A stretch of 64,000 bases of DNA from Roseococcus sp. SDR (GTDB lineage: Bacteria > Pseudomonadota > Alphaproteobacteria > Acetobacterales > Acetobacteraceae). Both the position numbers and the translations under genes were made by a program. Shown here one piece after another: positions 35,284 to 44,659 of this stretch; position 1 is the first letter of the stretch; every line of letters begins with the position of its first letter. The stretch is taken from NCBI RefSeq assembly GCF_019083995.1, contig NZ_JAHRCU010000009.1, forward strand, positions 124,001 to 188,000, written 5' to 3'. Below the pieces are notes generated by a model, which did not search any database, was not told where the DNA came from, and was given only the letters and a program-made list of their open reading frames with translations.

Positions 35284-36240
35284 ATGAACCGACGCTCCCT
35301 GCTCCTGGCCACCCCTTTCTTGGGCCTCGCCGCCCAGGCGCAGGAGCTTCCGGCGCGACCCATCCGCCTCATGGTCCCCTTCACCACCGGGGGCACGACC
35401 GATGTGCTGGCGCGCATCCTCTCCGAGCATGGCCCGGCTGAATTCGGCCAGCCCATCATCGTGGAATCCCGCCCCGGGGCGGGCGGCGTGACGGGCACGG
35501 CGCAGGTGGCGGCCGCGGCGCCCGATGGCACCAGCCTCGTCATGGGCACGCCGGGGCCGATCGCCACCGCCCCCGCGCTGATGTCCAGCCTGCCCTATGA
35601 CCCGCTGCGCGACCTGGCACCCGTCATGCTGGTGGCGAATGTGCCCAACCTCGTCGTGGTGAATCCGTCGAGCGGCATCACCAGCATCGCGCAGCTCATC
35701 GCCGCCGCGCGCGCTCGGCCCGGCGCCATCCATTTCGGCTCGGCCGGCATCGGCGCCACCACCCATCTGGCCGGCGAACTCTTCAAGCTGATGACGGGCG
35801 TGGACATCGTGCATGTCCCCTATCGCGGCAGCGTGCCCGCGCTGACAGACCTCCAGGGCGGCCAGATCCAGTTGATGTTCGAGAACATGCCGGGTGCCAT
35901 CGAGCTGGTGCGCGCGGGCCGGCTCACCGGCCTCGCCGTCACCTCGCCCAACCGCGCGATGGCCGCCCCCGACATCCCGACGGTGGCGGAGACGGTGCCG
36001 GGCTATTCGGTCGTGTCCTGGTTCGCGCTCTTCACCGGCGGCCAGGTGCCCGCCCCCGTGGTGCAGCGCCTGAATGCCGGCTTCCGCCGCATCATGGCGC
36101 GGCCCGCCGTGCGCCAACGTATCCTGGAGCTCGGCGCCGAACCCGCTGATGGCACGCCCGAGGCGCTGGGGCAGCTCGCGCGCGAGGAGACGGAGCGCTG
36201 GGGCCGCGTGATCCGCGAAGCGCGCATCAGCGTGCAGTAA
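35284..36240 (+). CDS. TTT (Bug/TctC) family solute-binding protein 4
   Basis: 318-aa periplasmic binding protein: signal peptide (RRSLLLATPFLGLAAQA), then RPIRLMVPFTTGGTTDVLAR, FGSAGIGATTHLAGELF and HVPYRGSVPALT. It is followed after 4 bp by hyuA and then hyuB, so its ligand is plausibly a cyclic amide or related ring compound handled by those enzymes. That link is inferred from operon structure. Confidence 0.92.
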   Translation: MNRRSLLLATPFLGLAAQAQELPARPIRLMVPFTTGGTTDVLARILSEHGPAEFGQPIIVESRPGAGGVTGTAQVAAAAPDGTSLVMGTPGPIATAPALMSSLPYDPLRDLAPVMLVANVPNLVVVNPSSGITSIAQLIAAARARPGAIHFGSAGIGATTHLAGELFKLMTGVDIVHVPYRGSVPALTDLQGGQIQLMFENMPGAIELVRAGRLTGLAVTSPNRAMAAPDIPTVAETVPGYSVVSWFALFTGGQVPAPVVQRLNAGFRRIMARPAVRQRILELGAEPADGTPEALGQLAREETERWGRVIREARISVQ

Positions 36241-36244
36241 GGGG

Positions 36245-38170
36245 ATGCGCGCGGTCGGCATCGAGATCGGCGGCACCTTCACGGATCTGGTGAGCATCGG
36301 GCCCGAGGGCGTGCGCGTGGCGAAGGTGCCCAGCACACCCGCCGCGCCCGATGCCGCGGCCTTCGACGCACTGGCCGCCGCCGGCATCGCGCCCGATGCG
36401 ATGGAGGAATTCGTCCACGGCTCCACCGTCGCCACCAATGCGGTGCTGGAGCGGCGCGGCGCGCGCCTCGCGCTGCTGGTGACGGAAGGCTTTCGTGACG
36501 TGCTGCTGCTGGGCCGCCAGGACAAGCTGCAGCTCTTCAACCTGCGCTACAAGAAGCCCGCGCCGCTGGTCGAGCGCGCGGATTCGCTGGACGTGCCCGA
36601 GCGCATGCTGGCCGATGGCACGGCCGAACGCGGCTTCGATGCGGAAGCCTTCGCGCCCCGCCTCGCCGCCTTCCTCGCCGCCGGAAACTACGGCGCCGTC
36701 GCGATCTGCCTGCTGAACGCCTATGCCAATCCGGCGCATGAGGTGGCGCTGGCCGATCTCGTGCGGCGCCTCGCCCCCGGCCTGCCCGTCACCGCCTCGC
36801 ATGAAGTGACGCAGGAATTCCGGGAATATGAGCGCGCCAGCACCACCGCGCTCTCGGCCTATGTGCAGCCGGTGCTGGACGCCTATCTCGGCCGGATGGA
36901 AGCGCGCCTGGCGGAAGGCGGCTTCACCGGCGCCTTCTCCGTCATGCAGTCCAATGGCGGGCGCGTGCCGGCCACCGCCATGCGGCGCAATGCGGCGAGC
37001 GCCCTGCTCTCCGGCCCTGCCGCGGGCGTCATGGGCGCGGTGCGCCAGGCCGGGCGCTCCGGCGTGCGGGACATCATCACGCTGGATGTCGGCGGCACCA
37101 GCGCGGATGTGGCGCTGATCGCGAATGGACGGCCCGAGCTGGCGCGCGAGGCCCGCGTGGATGGCCTCGTCGTGCAGATGCCCATGCTCGACATCACGAC
37201 GGTGGGCGCGGGCGGCGGCTCGATCGCCTGGGTGGATGAGGGCGGGATGCTTCGCGTGGGGCCGCGCAGCGCGGGCGCGGTGCCTGGCCCGGCCTGCTAT
37301 GGGCGCGGGGGCACGCGGCCGACGCTGACCGACGCGCAGGTCATCGCGGGGCGCATCCCGGCCGGCAAGAAGCTGGCGGGCGGGCTCACCATGGATGGCG
37401 CGGCGGCGCGCGCCGCCTATGCGCCGCTCGCCGCGCAGCTGGGGCTTTCCGTCGAAGCCACGGCGGAGTCTGTGATCCGCATCGCGGTCGCGCATGTCGT
37501 CGCCGCCGTGCGTCTCGTCTCCACCGAGCGTGGGCGCGACCCGCGCGACCATGTGCTGGTGCCCTTCGGTGGCGCGGGCCCGCTGCTCGCCGCCGCCGTG
37601 GCCGAGGAGCTCGGCATGGCGCGCGTGCTGGTGCCGCCGGGTGCGGGCGTGCTCTCCGCCTATGGGCTGCTCGCGGCCGATCACAGCCTGCTCGCCGCCC
37701 GCACGCGCCGGCGCACCATCAACGCGGGCGCGGCTGCCGAGGCCATGGCTGCCATCGCCGAGATGCGCGCCGAGCTGGAAGCCCGCTTCGACGCGCATGG
37801 CGTGACCGGCACGCGGCGACTGGACGTCAGCCTCGACATGCGCCTCATCGGCCAGGCCTTCGAGATCGCCGTGCCGCTGACCGCCGAACACTTCGACGAA
37901 GCCGATCTCCTCGCCGCCTTCAACGCGGCGCATGAGCGCATCTACCGCATGCCCGTGGACACACGCCGCGCGGTCGAGATCGTCTCCTACCGCGTCGGCC
38001 TGCATGTGACGCGCGAGGAACTGCCCGGCCTCGCGGGTCCGCCGCGCCTCACCGCCCCCGTCCACGGCCCGCTGCTGATCGAGGACAGCACGGCCAGCCT
38101 CTGGGTGCCGCCCGGCTGGGCTGCCTCGGAAGACGCCGCCGGCAATCTCCTGCTGACGAGGGACGCATGA
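36245..38170 (+). CDS. Hydantoinase/oxoprolinase subunit A (HyuA family)
   Basis: 641-aa ATP-dependent ring-opening hydrolase subunit of the N-methylhydantoinase A/5-oxoprolinase/acetone-carboxylase-beta superfamily. ATP-site (actin-like) motifs are GIEIGGTFTDL at residues 4-14, HGSTVATNAVLERRG, and DVGGTSADVALI near 280-291. It is somewhat shorter than the approximately 690 aa of many HyuA proteins but complete in its motifs. Its stop overlaps the hyuB ATG. The substrate may be a hydantoin, oxoproline or similar; it cannot be decided. Confidence 0.9.
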   Translation: MRAVGIEIGGTFTDLVSIGPEGVRVAKVPSTPAAPDAAAFDALAAAGIAPDAMEEFVHGSTVATNAVLERRGARLALLVTEGFRDVLLLGRQDKLQLFNLRYKKPAPLVERADSLDVPERMLADGTAERGFDAEAFAPRLAAFLAAGNYGAVAICLLNAYANPAHEVALADLVRRLAPGLPVTASHEVTQEFREYERASTTALSAYVQPVLDAYLGRMEARLAEGGFTGAFSVMQSNGGRVPATAMRRNAASALLSGPAAGVMGAVRQAGRSGVRDIITLDVGGTSADVALIANGRPELAREARVDGLVVQMPMLDITTVGAGGGSIAWVDEGGMLRVGPRSAGAVPGPACYGRGGTRPTLTDAQVIAGRIPAGKKLAGGLTMDGAAARAAYAPLAAQLGLSVEATAESVIRIAVAHVVAAVRLVSTERGRDPRDHVLVPFGGAGPLLAAAVAEELGMARVLVPPGAGVLSAYGLLAADHSLLAARTRRRTINAGAAAEAMAAIAEMRAELEARFDAHGVTGTRRLDVSLDMRLIGQAFEIAVPLTAEHFDEADLLAAFNAAHERIYRMPVDTRRAVEIVSYRVGLHVTREELPGLAGPPRLTAPVHGPLLIEDSTASLWVPPGWAASEDAAGNLLLTRDA

Positions 38171-39801
38171 TCAGCCCCGCCGACCAGGCCGTGATCGGCC
38201 AGGCGCTGATGTCCACGGCGCGCGAGATGGGAGCGAAGCTCTATCGCTCCGCCTTCTCGCCCATCGTGCGCGACGGCAAGGACGCCTCCACCGGCATCAT
38301 GGATGCGAGCGGCGCGGCAGTGGCGCAGAGCGATGAGCTGATCCCCGTGCTCGTCGGCTCGCTCTCCATCACGTTGCGCCACTGCATGGCGGCCTGCCCG
38401 CCGGAGCGGCTGGAGGAGGGGGATTTCTACATCACCAACCACCCCTATCGCGGCGCGCACCACCTGCAGGACATCCTGATCTTCATGCCGATCTTCGTGG
38501 AGCAGCGGATCATCGGCTATGCGGCGGCCGTGGCCCACCACCTCGACATCGGCGGCGGCGCGCCGGGCCTCAATTCCTCCGCGACCGATCTCTATGGCGA
38601 GGGCCTCATCATCCCGCCCGCGCGCTGGAACCATCGGCGCGACTGGCTGGAGGGCAATCTGCGCGGGATGATCGCCGCCAATATCCGCGTGCCCGAGCAG
38701 ACCATCGGCGACATCGAGAGCCAGTTCGCCGCCTGCTTCACCGGCATCGCGCGTGTGCGCGAGCTTTGCGCGCGGCACGGCACAGCCACGGTGGAGGCCG
38801 CCATGGCCGGCCAGATCGCCTATGTGGAGCGCCGCCTGCGCGCCGCCATCCGCGACCTGCCGGACGGGACCTATATCGGCGAGGATTACGTGGACGACGA
38901 CGGCATCAGCGCGGAACCCCTGCTGATCCGCGCCACCGTCACCATCGCGGGCGATACGCTGGCCGTGGATTTCACCGGCACCTGCCCGCAGGTGCGCACG
39001 CATCTGAACGCGCCCTATGCCTCGGTGGTTTCCGGCACGCTGGCCGCGCTGAAATCCTTCCTGAGCGGCGATGACGTGCCCTTCAACGAGGGCGCGGCCC
39101 GCGCCGTCACCATCACCGTGCCCGAGGGCACCTTGCTCAACCCGCGCTTCCCGGCACCGGTCCGCGCGCGGATGGAAGCGACCTACCGCGCCTATGACGC
39201 GGTGCTGAAGGCGCTGGGGAACGCCATCCCAGAGCGCGCGGTGGCGACGGGCTTCGACAGCACCACCAGCTTCTGCCTCACGCAGCTGAAGGAAGGCCGC
39301 TACCGCGTCTTCATCGAGCTGCGCGACGGCGGCTATGGCGCCTCGTCGGAGAATGACGGCTGTGACGCCGTGGCCGGCCCGCTTTCCAACTGCACCAACG
39401 TCCCGGTCGAGGCGGCGGATGCGGACTATCCCTTCTTCCGCATCGAGGAATATCGCCTCTTGCCCGGCACGGGTGGTGCGGGTCGGCATCGCGGAGGCAA
39501 TGGCTCACTGCGGCGGTATCGCATCCTGGAGGAGGGCGTGCGCCTCGCCATTTACTGCGACCGCTTCCGCGTGGCCGCCGAAGGCCAGGCCGGCGGCGAG
39601 GCCGGCGCGCTCGGCGGCTGCCGCGTGCTGCGCGGGGCGGCGGTGATCGAGGTCCGCTCCAAGGATGACCTGGTGCTGCGCGCGGGCGATGTGATCGAGA
39701 TGTGGACCGGCGGCGGCGGCGGCCATGGGCCGAAATCCGAACGGCCCGCCGCGCTGCGCGAAGCGGATGCGCGGCTCGCCGGCCTTCCCAGCACGGCCTG
39801 A
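38167..39801 (+). CDS. Hydantoinase/oxoprolinase subunit B (HyuB family)
   Basis: 544-aa partner of HyuA. Family hallmarks are the N-terminal REMGAKLYRSAFSPIVRDGKD, the metal-site region DFYITNHPYRGAHHLQDI, and the C-terminal PGTGGAGRHRGGNGSLRRYRILEEG. The ATG overlaps the hyuA stop (ATGA), consistent with an obligate heteromer. An MFS transporter gene follows 67 bp later. Cytosolic. Confidence 0.92.
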   Translation: MISPADQAVIGQALMSTAREMGAKLYRSAFSPIVRDGKDASTGIMDASGAAVAQSDELIPVLVGSLSITLRHCMAACPPERLEEGDFYITNHPYRGAHHLQDILIFMPIFVEQRIIGYAAAVAHHLDIGGGAPGLNSSATDLYGEGLIIPPARWNHRRDWLEGNLRGMIAANIRVPEQTIGDIESQFAACFTGIARVRELCARHGTATVEAAMAGQIAYVERRLRAAIRDLPDGTYIGEDYVDDDGISAEPLLIRATVTIAGDTLAVDFTGTCPQVRTHLNAPYASVVSGTLAALKSFLSGDDVPFNEGAARAVTITVPEGTLLNPRFPAPVRARMEATYRAYDAVLKALGNAIPERAVATGFDSTTSFCLTQLKEGRYRVFIELRDGGYGASSENDGCDAVAGPLSNCTNVPVEAADADYPFFRIEEYRLLPGTGGAGRHRGGNGSLRRYRILEEGVRLAIYCDRFRVAAEGQAGGEAGALGGCRVLRGAAVIEVRSKDDLVLRAGDVIEMWTGGGGGHGPKSERPAALREADARLAGLPSTA

Positions 39802-39868
39802 AAGCCGCAACATCCCGCCCAAGACTCAGGGCGGAAACGCGAACCCATGATCATCATGACCGAGGCCC

Positions 39869-41080
39869 ATGGCCCGGCCTGATACCGCGACCCTTGCGCG
39901 CCTGCTGCGCACGCCGGATTACCGCCGCCTCTGGATGCTGGGCGGCATCGCCAACGCCATGCGCTGGCTGGAGCTCCTCGCGGCCACCCTCTGGACCTTC
40001 GAGATGACGGGCTCGGCGCTGGCCGTCTCCGTCGTCGCCATGGTGCGCGCGCTGCCGATGATGCTGCTGGGCGCCGTGGCGGGCGCGCTGGCCGAGCGCA
40101 TGGACCGCCGTCGCCTGCTCATCGCGCTGCAAACGAGTTCCGCGCTCGGGGCCGGCGGCGTCGCGCTGCTGGCGCTGCTGGGGCAGCTCGCCACCTGGCA
40201 TCTCATGCTGCAGGGGCTGCTCGCCGGCCTCGCCTGGGCGGGCGAGATGGCGACGCGCCGCCGCATGGCCGCCGATGCCGCGCCGCAGGGCGATCTCGTC
40301 CAGGCCGTGGCGCTGGATACGCTCACCGGCAGCACCACGCGCGCCGTGGGCCCGCTGCTGGGCGGCGTGATCTACCAGTTCGCCGGCATCGCGGTCGCAG
40401 CCGCCATTGCCTGCGCGCTGCACCTGGTGGCGCTGCGCCTCGCCACGCAGGTGACGGCACCGCCGCGCCGGCCGGCCACCGGCAACCCCTTCGCCGGCAT
40501 CGGCGAGGCGGTGCGGCTGGTGCTCAGCCTCTCCGCGCTGCGCATCGTGCTGGGCGTGACCTTCGTGATGAATGTCTTCGCCTTCAGCTACAACTCGATC
40601 CTGCCCGCCTTCGGCACGCTGGCCTTCGGCGCCTCCTCGGCCGCCATCGGCCTGCTCGCGGCGGCCGAGCCCTTCGGCGCGCTGCTCGGAGGGCTCTGGC
40701 TGGCGCTGGGGCGTCGCAATCCGCCCGGGGCCGCGCCGCTCGTCGTCGGGTCCTTCCTCTTCATGATCCTGCTGGTCGTGGTCGCCTTCACCGGCAGCTA
40801 TGCGCTGGCCTGGCTGCTGCTCGCCATTGGCGGCCTCGGCACCGCGCGCTTCGCCGCCATGCAGACCTCGGTGGTGATGACGGCGGCGCCGCCCGAGATC
40901 CGCTCCCGCGTGCTCGGCCTCGTCACCACCTGCATCGGCATGGGGCCACTGGGCGTGCTGGCCATGGGCGTACTGGGCGATTCCGTGGGACCGCGGCTGG
41001 CCATCGCCATCATGTCCGGCGTCGGGCTGGCCCTCATGATCCTGCTGCTGCTGAACGAGGCGCGGCGGCGCCAGGGGTAA
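39869..41080 (+). CDS. MFS transporter
   Basis: 403-aa 12-helix major facilitator protein of the EntS/MFS_3-like type. The loop 2-3 motif is AGALAERMDRRRLLIA and the start TPDYRRLWMLGGIANAMRWLE is typical of this group. It lies behind hyuAB on the same strand and may export a product or import a substrate of that pathway, which is an inference. A short hairpin (GCCGGC, GAAAA loop, GCCGGC at 41094-41110) follows its stop. Confidence 0.88.
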   Translation: MARPDTATLARLLRTPDYRRLWMLGGIANAMRWLELLAATLWTFEMTGSALAVSVVAMVRALPMMLLGAVAGALAERMDRRRLLIALQTSSALGAGGVALLALLGQLATWHLMLQGLLAGLAWAGEMATRRRMAADAAPQGDLVQAVALDTLTGSTTRAVGPLLGGVIYQFAGIAVAAAIACALHLVALRLATQVTAPPRRPATGNPFAGIGEAVRLVLSLSALRIVLGVTFVMNVFAFSYNSILPAFGTLAFGASSAAIGLLAAAEPFGALLGGLWLALGRRNPPGAAPLVVGSFLFMILLVVVAFTGSYALAWLLLAIGGLGTARFAAMQTSVVMTAAPPEIRSRVLGLVTTCIGMGPLGVLAMGVLGDSVGPRLAIAIMSGVGLALMILLLLNEARRRQG

Positions 41081-41131
41081 CCATCGCCTCGCCGCCGGCG
41101 AAAAGCCGGCAAAGCAGGAGGCAGGCGCCCC

Positions 41132-41530
41132 ATGTCCCACAGCACCCAGACGCTCAGCCGCGCCCAGATGGGGCGCGTCTCCATCCTGGCACTCCTGCTC
41201 TGGATGTCGGGCGCGATCCTCATCCGCCTGCTCACCCCTCTGGGCGTCTTCTCGGGTGGCGTGCTGACCGTGCTGGCCTTTGCCGGCGGCGTCGCCTTCA
41301 ACTGGCCAACCATCTGGCTGGTGGAGCGGCTGGGCGGGCTGCGGCGGAGCCAGATCGTCGCGGGGATGGCGCTGGGCTCCGGCGTGGCGGTGATGTGCGA
41401 CGGCCTCGCCCTCACCTGGGCGCCTTGGCTCTATGGCGGCGTTTCCGAGGATCTGAGCCGCGCCGCCGCCTGGCTGCTCTGGACGGTGGGCGTGGGCCTC
41501 GTCCTCGCTTTCATCCTCGAGCGGCGCTGA
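41132..41530 (+). CDS. Four-helix membrane protein (DUF5367-like)
   Basis: 132-aa protein with four hydrophobic segments and little else; it resembles the DUF5367 family, whose function is unknown. GGAGG occurs shortly before the ATG. Its last 20 bp overlap the end of the convergent MFS gene. Confidence 0.7.
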   Translation: MSHSTQTLSRAQMGRVSILALLLWMSGAILIRLLTPLGVFSGGVLTVLAFAGGVAFNWPTIWLVERLGGLRRSQIVAGMALGSGVAVMCDGLALTWAPWLYGGVSEDLSRAAAWLLWTVGVGLVLAFILERR

Positions 41531-42701
41531 CCCGCCGCAGCAGGAAAAGCCCCGCCAGCGTCACCAGCGCGAGATGCCCGAAGGCCAGCGCCCAGGCGGC
41601 GGGGTTGGCGGGGCCCAGCAGATCGAGCGCCAACCCCACGCCGACCGGCCCGACGAAGCCGCCCGCATAGCCGCACATGCTGTGCAACCCCATCGTCGCC
41701 CCGCGCAATTCCGGCCCCGCCGCCTGCACCGTGCCCGCCGTCAGCGCGGAGGAATCGAGGTAGATCGCCACATTCCACAGCAGCACGGCCAGCGCCGCGA
41801 GCGGCGCCGAGACCCAGGCGGAAAGCCCGGTCAGCACGGACATCAAGGCCCCCGCGGCCATCGCCCAGGCCACCACGCGCGCGCGCCCGAAGCGCTGCGC
41901 CGTCTCATTGCCCGTGACGGAAATGGCGATGCCGGCCAGCCCCGCCGCGGTGAAGAGCGCGGTCGGACCCGGCAGCCAATCCGGCGCGCCCGCGCGCGCA
42001 ATGACGAGCGTGAGGAAGGTCACCGCCCAGGCGCGCAGCGCGGCCAGTTCCCAGGTATGGACGGTGTAGCCGATGATCCAGCCCGTCGCCGCGCGGTTGC
42101 GCAGCACGGGGCGGAAATCCAGCAGCCGGCGGGGCACGGCGGGCGGGCGCGGCGCCACGCGCGGCATCACGATGGCGCCGATGGTGCAGGCGACGCAGGC
42201 CGCGACGCCGCTGAACAGGAAGGCCGCCTCCGCGCCGCCCAGCGCGGCCCAGAACCCCGCCACCGCGAAGGAGATGGCGCCCGCGATGCCCACACCGGCC
42301 GCATGCCAGGAGACGGCGCGCGACTGCGCATTCCCCTCCAGCCGCTCGGCGATCACCTTGAGCCCCGGCATGTAGCAGCCCGCCCAGCCCATGCCCGCCA
42401 TGGCGCGCAGCACCAGCCCGCTCCAGAACCCATCCGCGATGAAGGCGAAGCCTAGATGCGAGGCCGCCGTCAGCCCCGTGCCCAGCAGATAGATGCGCCG
42501 CGCTGGCAGGCGATCGGTCAACGAAACCAGCACCGGCACCACCACCACATAGGCGGCGAAGAAGGCGCCAATCAGCCAGCCCGCCTCGGTGGCGGAGAGG
42601 TTCCAGCGGCGCAGATACTCCGGCAGCAGCGCGGGCAGGGTGAAGGCGCCGATCTGCGTCAGCACCTGGGCGGTGATGACGGCGACGGCAAACCCGCGCA
42701 T
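41511..42701 (-). CDS. MFS transporter
   Basis: 396-aa 12-helix major facilitator. The N-terminal GWLIGAFFAAYVVVVPVLVSLTDRLPARRIYL includes the loop 2-3 motif SLTDRLPARRIY. It resembles members annotated as YbfB/nitrate-type or hypothetical MFS; no substrate can be named. The gene lies 4 bp downstream of a GST gene on the same strand, suggesting cotranscription. Confidence 0.88.
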   Translation of the reverse strand: MRGFAVAVITAQVLTQIGAFTLPALLPEYLRRWNLSATEAGWLIGAFFAAYVVVVPVLVSLTDRLPARRIYLLGTGLTAASHLGFAFIADGFWSGLVLRAMAGMGWAGCYMPGLKVIAERLEGNAQSRAVSWHAAGVGIAGAISFAVAGFWAALGGAEAAFLFSGVAACVACTIGAIVMPRVAPRPPAVPRRLLDFRPVLRNRAATGWIIGYTVHTWELAALRAWAVTFLTLVIARAGAPDWLPGPTALFTAAGLAGIAISVTGNETAQRFGRARVVAWAMAAGALMSVLTGLSAWVSAPLAALAVLLWNVAIYLDSSALTAGTVQAAGPELRGATMGLHSMCGYAGGFVGPVGVGLALDLLGPANPAAWALAFGHLALVTLAGLFLLRRVSAARG

Positions 42702-42705
42702 GGCG

Positions 42706-43338
42706 CTACGGCAGCCCGTTGCGGATATGGCGGCGATAGGCCGGGCGCGCCGACAGCCGCTCGTAATAGGCTTCCAGCGCGGGCAGTTCCGTGCGCTCCA
42801 CGCTCTTCATCGAGAACCAGCGATGCACCACGAAGCCGGCCGGAACATCGGCCAGCGTGAAGGCCTCGCCCGCAAGGTAGGGCGAATCACGCAACGCCTC
42901 GTCCAGCTGCCCCATCCGCCGCGCATATTCCGCCCGCCCCATCTGCACGAAGGAGGCGCGGTTCCAGGGCGAGAGCCCCAATTCGCCGCCCAGATAGGCG
43001 CCGCGCATGGGCATGGACATCTCGTACGCCACCCAGTCCATCCAGGCCTCCACGCGCGCGCGGGCGGGAAGCGGCGTCGGGTACAGCGCCTCCGCGCCCA
43101 CGCGCGCCGCGAGATACCGCAGGATCACGTGGGATTCGCGGATCACCGCCTCCCCATCCACCAGCACCGGCACCGTGCCGAGCGGATTGAGCGCCAGGAA
43201 TTCCGGATCATCCGTCGAACGGAAGCCGCGCCCCCAATCCTCCTGCACGAAGGGCAGCCCCAGCTCGTCGAGGAGCCAGAGCACCTTGCGGACGTTGAAG
43301 GCGTTGTGCCGCCCCAGGAGCCTGAGCGTGTTTTCCAT
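42706..43338 (-). CDS. Glutathione S-transferase
   Basis: 210-aa cytosolic GST: thioredoxin-like N-terminal domain (RLLGRHNAFNVRKVLWLLDELGLPF, ALNPLGTVPVLVDG with the cis-Pro loop, and the glutathione-contact IRESHVILRYLA) followed by an all-helical domain. The N-terminal active residue is probably N13 or S/N nearby rather than Tyr. The ATG at 43338 was chosen from homology. It is divergent from the Hsp70-like gene by 64 bp. Confidence 0.9.
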   Translation of the reverse strand: MENTLRLLGRHNAFNVRKVLWLLDELGLPFVQEDWGRGFRSTDDPEFLALNPLGTVPVLVDGEAVIRESHVILRYLAARVGAEALYPTPLPARARVEAWMDWVAYEMSMPMRGAYLGGELGLSPWNRASFVQMGRAEYARRMGQLDEALRDSPYLAGEAFTLADVPAGFVVHRWFSMKSVERTELPALEAYYERLSARPAYRRHIRNGLP

Positions 43339-43402
43339 GCCGATCAGCGTCACGGCAAAGCCGCGCCTTGCCAAGGGGGCGCGAAGCCGGTTGAAGCGCG
43401 CG

Positions 43403-44632
43403 ATGCAACGCGTCATCGGCATCGACTTCGGCACCACGAACTCCGTGGTGACCGCCCTCTCCCCCGATGGCGAGCTCCGCGTGCTGCGCCGCGCGACGGA
43501 GGAGGTCTTCCGCTCCATCCTCTGCTTCTGGCGTGACGGCGCGGGCCGCCTGCTGCACGCGGCCGGCGCCCAAGGCATCAGCGCCTATCTGGAAGACCCG
43601 CTGGAAGCGCGGCTCATCCTCTCCATGAAGAGCTACCTCGCGCAACGCAGCTTCCAGGAGACGCGCATCCTGGGCCGCCCCTATGGCCTGGAAGCGCTGG
43701 TCGGCCTCTTCCTGCGCGAGCTCCTGGCCCCCTTCGGCCCCGAGTTGGAGGGTGCGCGCGTCATCGCCGGCCGCCCCGTGCGCTTCGTGGGCGAGACGGC
43801 GGATGACGCGCTGGGCGAGGCGCGGCTGCGCGCCGGCTTCGCCGCCGCCGGCCTGCCGGACGTGCGGGTGGAGCTGGAGCCCGCCGCCGCCGGCCATCGC
43901 TTCGCCACGCAACTCGACAGCGCGGCGACCGTGCTCGTCGCGGATTTCGGCGGCGGCACCAGCGACTTCTCGCTGCTGCGCTTCGAGCCGGGGCGTGTGA
44001 CGCCGCTCGGCCATGCCGGCGTCGGCGTGGCGGGCGATGCCTTCGATTTCCGGATCATTGATCACGTCGTCTCGCCGCTGCTCGGCAAGGGCGGCAGCTA
44101 CAACGTCATGGGCACGGATCTTCCCATCCCGCCCGGCTGGTACACCAGCTTCGCGCGCTGGCATTTGCTCTCGCTCATGCGCGCACCTCGCACGCTGCGC
44201 GACATCGCCGATGTGGCCCGCAACGCGGCCGAGCCCGAACGCCTGCACCAGCTCATCCAGCTCATCGAGGAGGAGGTGGGGTATGAGCTCTATCGCGCCA
44301 TCTCCGGCGTGAAGGCCGCGCTCTCCAGCAAACCCCGCGCGCGCCTGCAATTCCGCCACGCCGATTTCGCGGTGGATGCCGAGATCACGCGCCGCGATTT
44401 CGAATCCTGGATCGCGCCGGAACTCAAGCAGATCGGCGCGGCGGTGGACGCCGCCCTCACCGACGCATCGCTCAACGCGTCCCAGGTGGACCGCGTCTTC
44501 CTCACCGGCGGCAGCTCGCTGGTCCCCGCCGTGCGCCGCCTCTTCGAGAAGCGCTTCGGCAAGGAGCGCGTCATGGCCGGCGGCGAATTCGTCTCGGTCG
44601 CGGAGGGTCTGGCCCTGATGGGCCGCGGGTGA
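43403..44632 (+). CDS. Hsp70-family (YegD-like) ATPase
   Basis: 409-aa actin-fold ATPase with Hsp70 phosphate loops GIDFGTTNSVV (residues 5-15) and VADFGGGTSDFSLL (about 177-190) and the adenosine motif VFLTGGSSLVPAVRRLF near 370-386. It consists of the nucleotide-binding domain only and lacks the substrate-binding and lid domains of DnaK, like E. coli YegD. The client is unknown. It is followed 27 bp later by a dienelactone-hydrolase gene. Confidence 0.9.
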   Translation: MQRVIGIDFGTTNSVVTALSPDGELRVLRRATEEVFRSILCFWRDGAGRLLHAAGAQGISAYLEDPLEARLILSMKSYLAQRSFQETRILGRPYGLEALVGLFLRELLAPFGPELEGARVIAGRPVRFVGETADDALGEARLRAGFAAAGLPDVRVELEPAAAGHRFATQLDSAATVLVADFGGGTSDFSLLRFEPGRVTPLGHAGVGVAGDAFDFRIIDHVVSPLLGKGGSYNVMGTDLPIPPGWYTSFARWHLLSLMRAPRTLRDIADVARNAAEPERLHQLIQLIEEEVGYELYRAISGVKAALSSKPRARLQFRHADFAVDAEITRRDFESWIAPELKQIGAAVDAALTDASLNASQVDRVFLTGGSSLVPAVRRLFEKRFGKERVMAGGEFVSVAEGLALMGRG

Positions 44633-44659
44633 CAGGCTCTCCCGAAACGGGAGGCCCCC

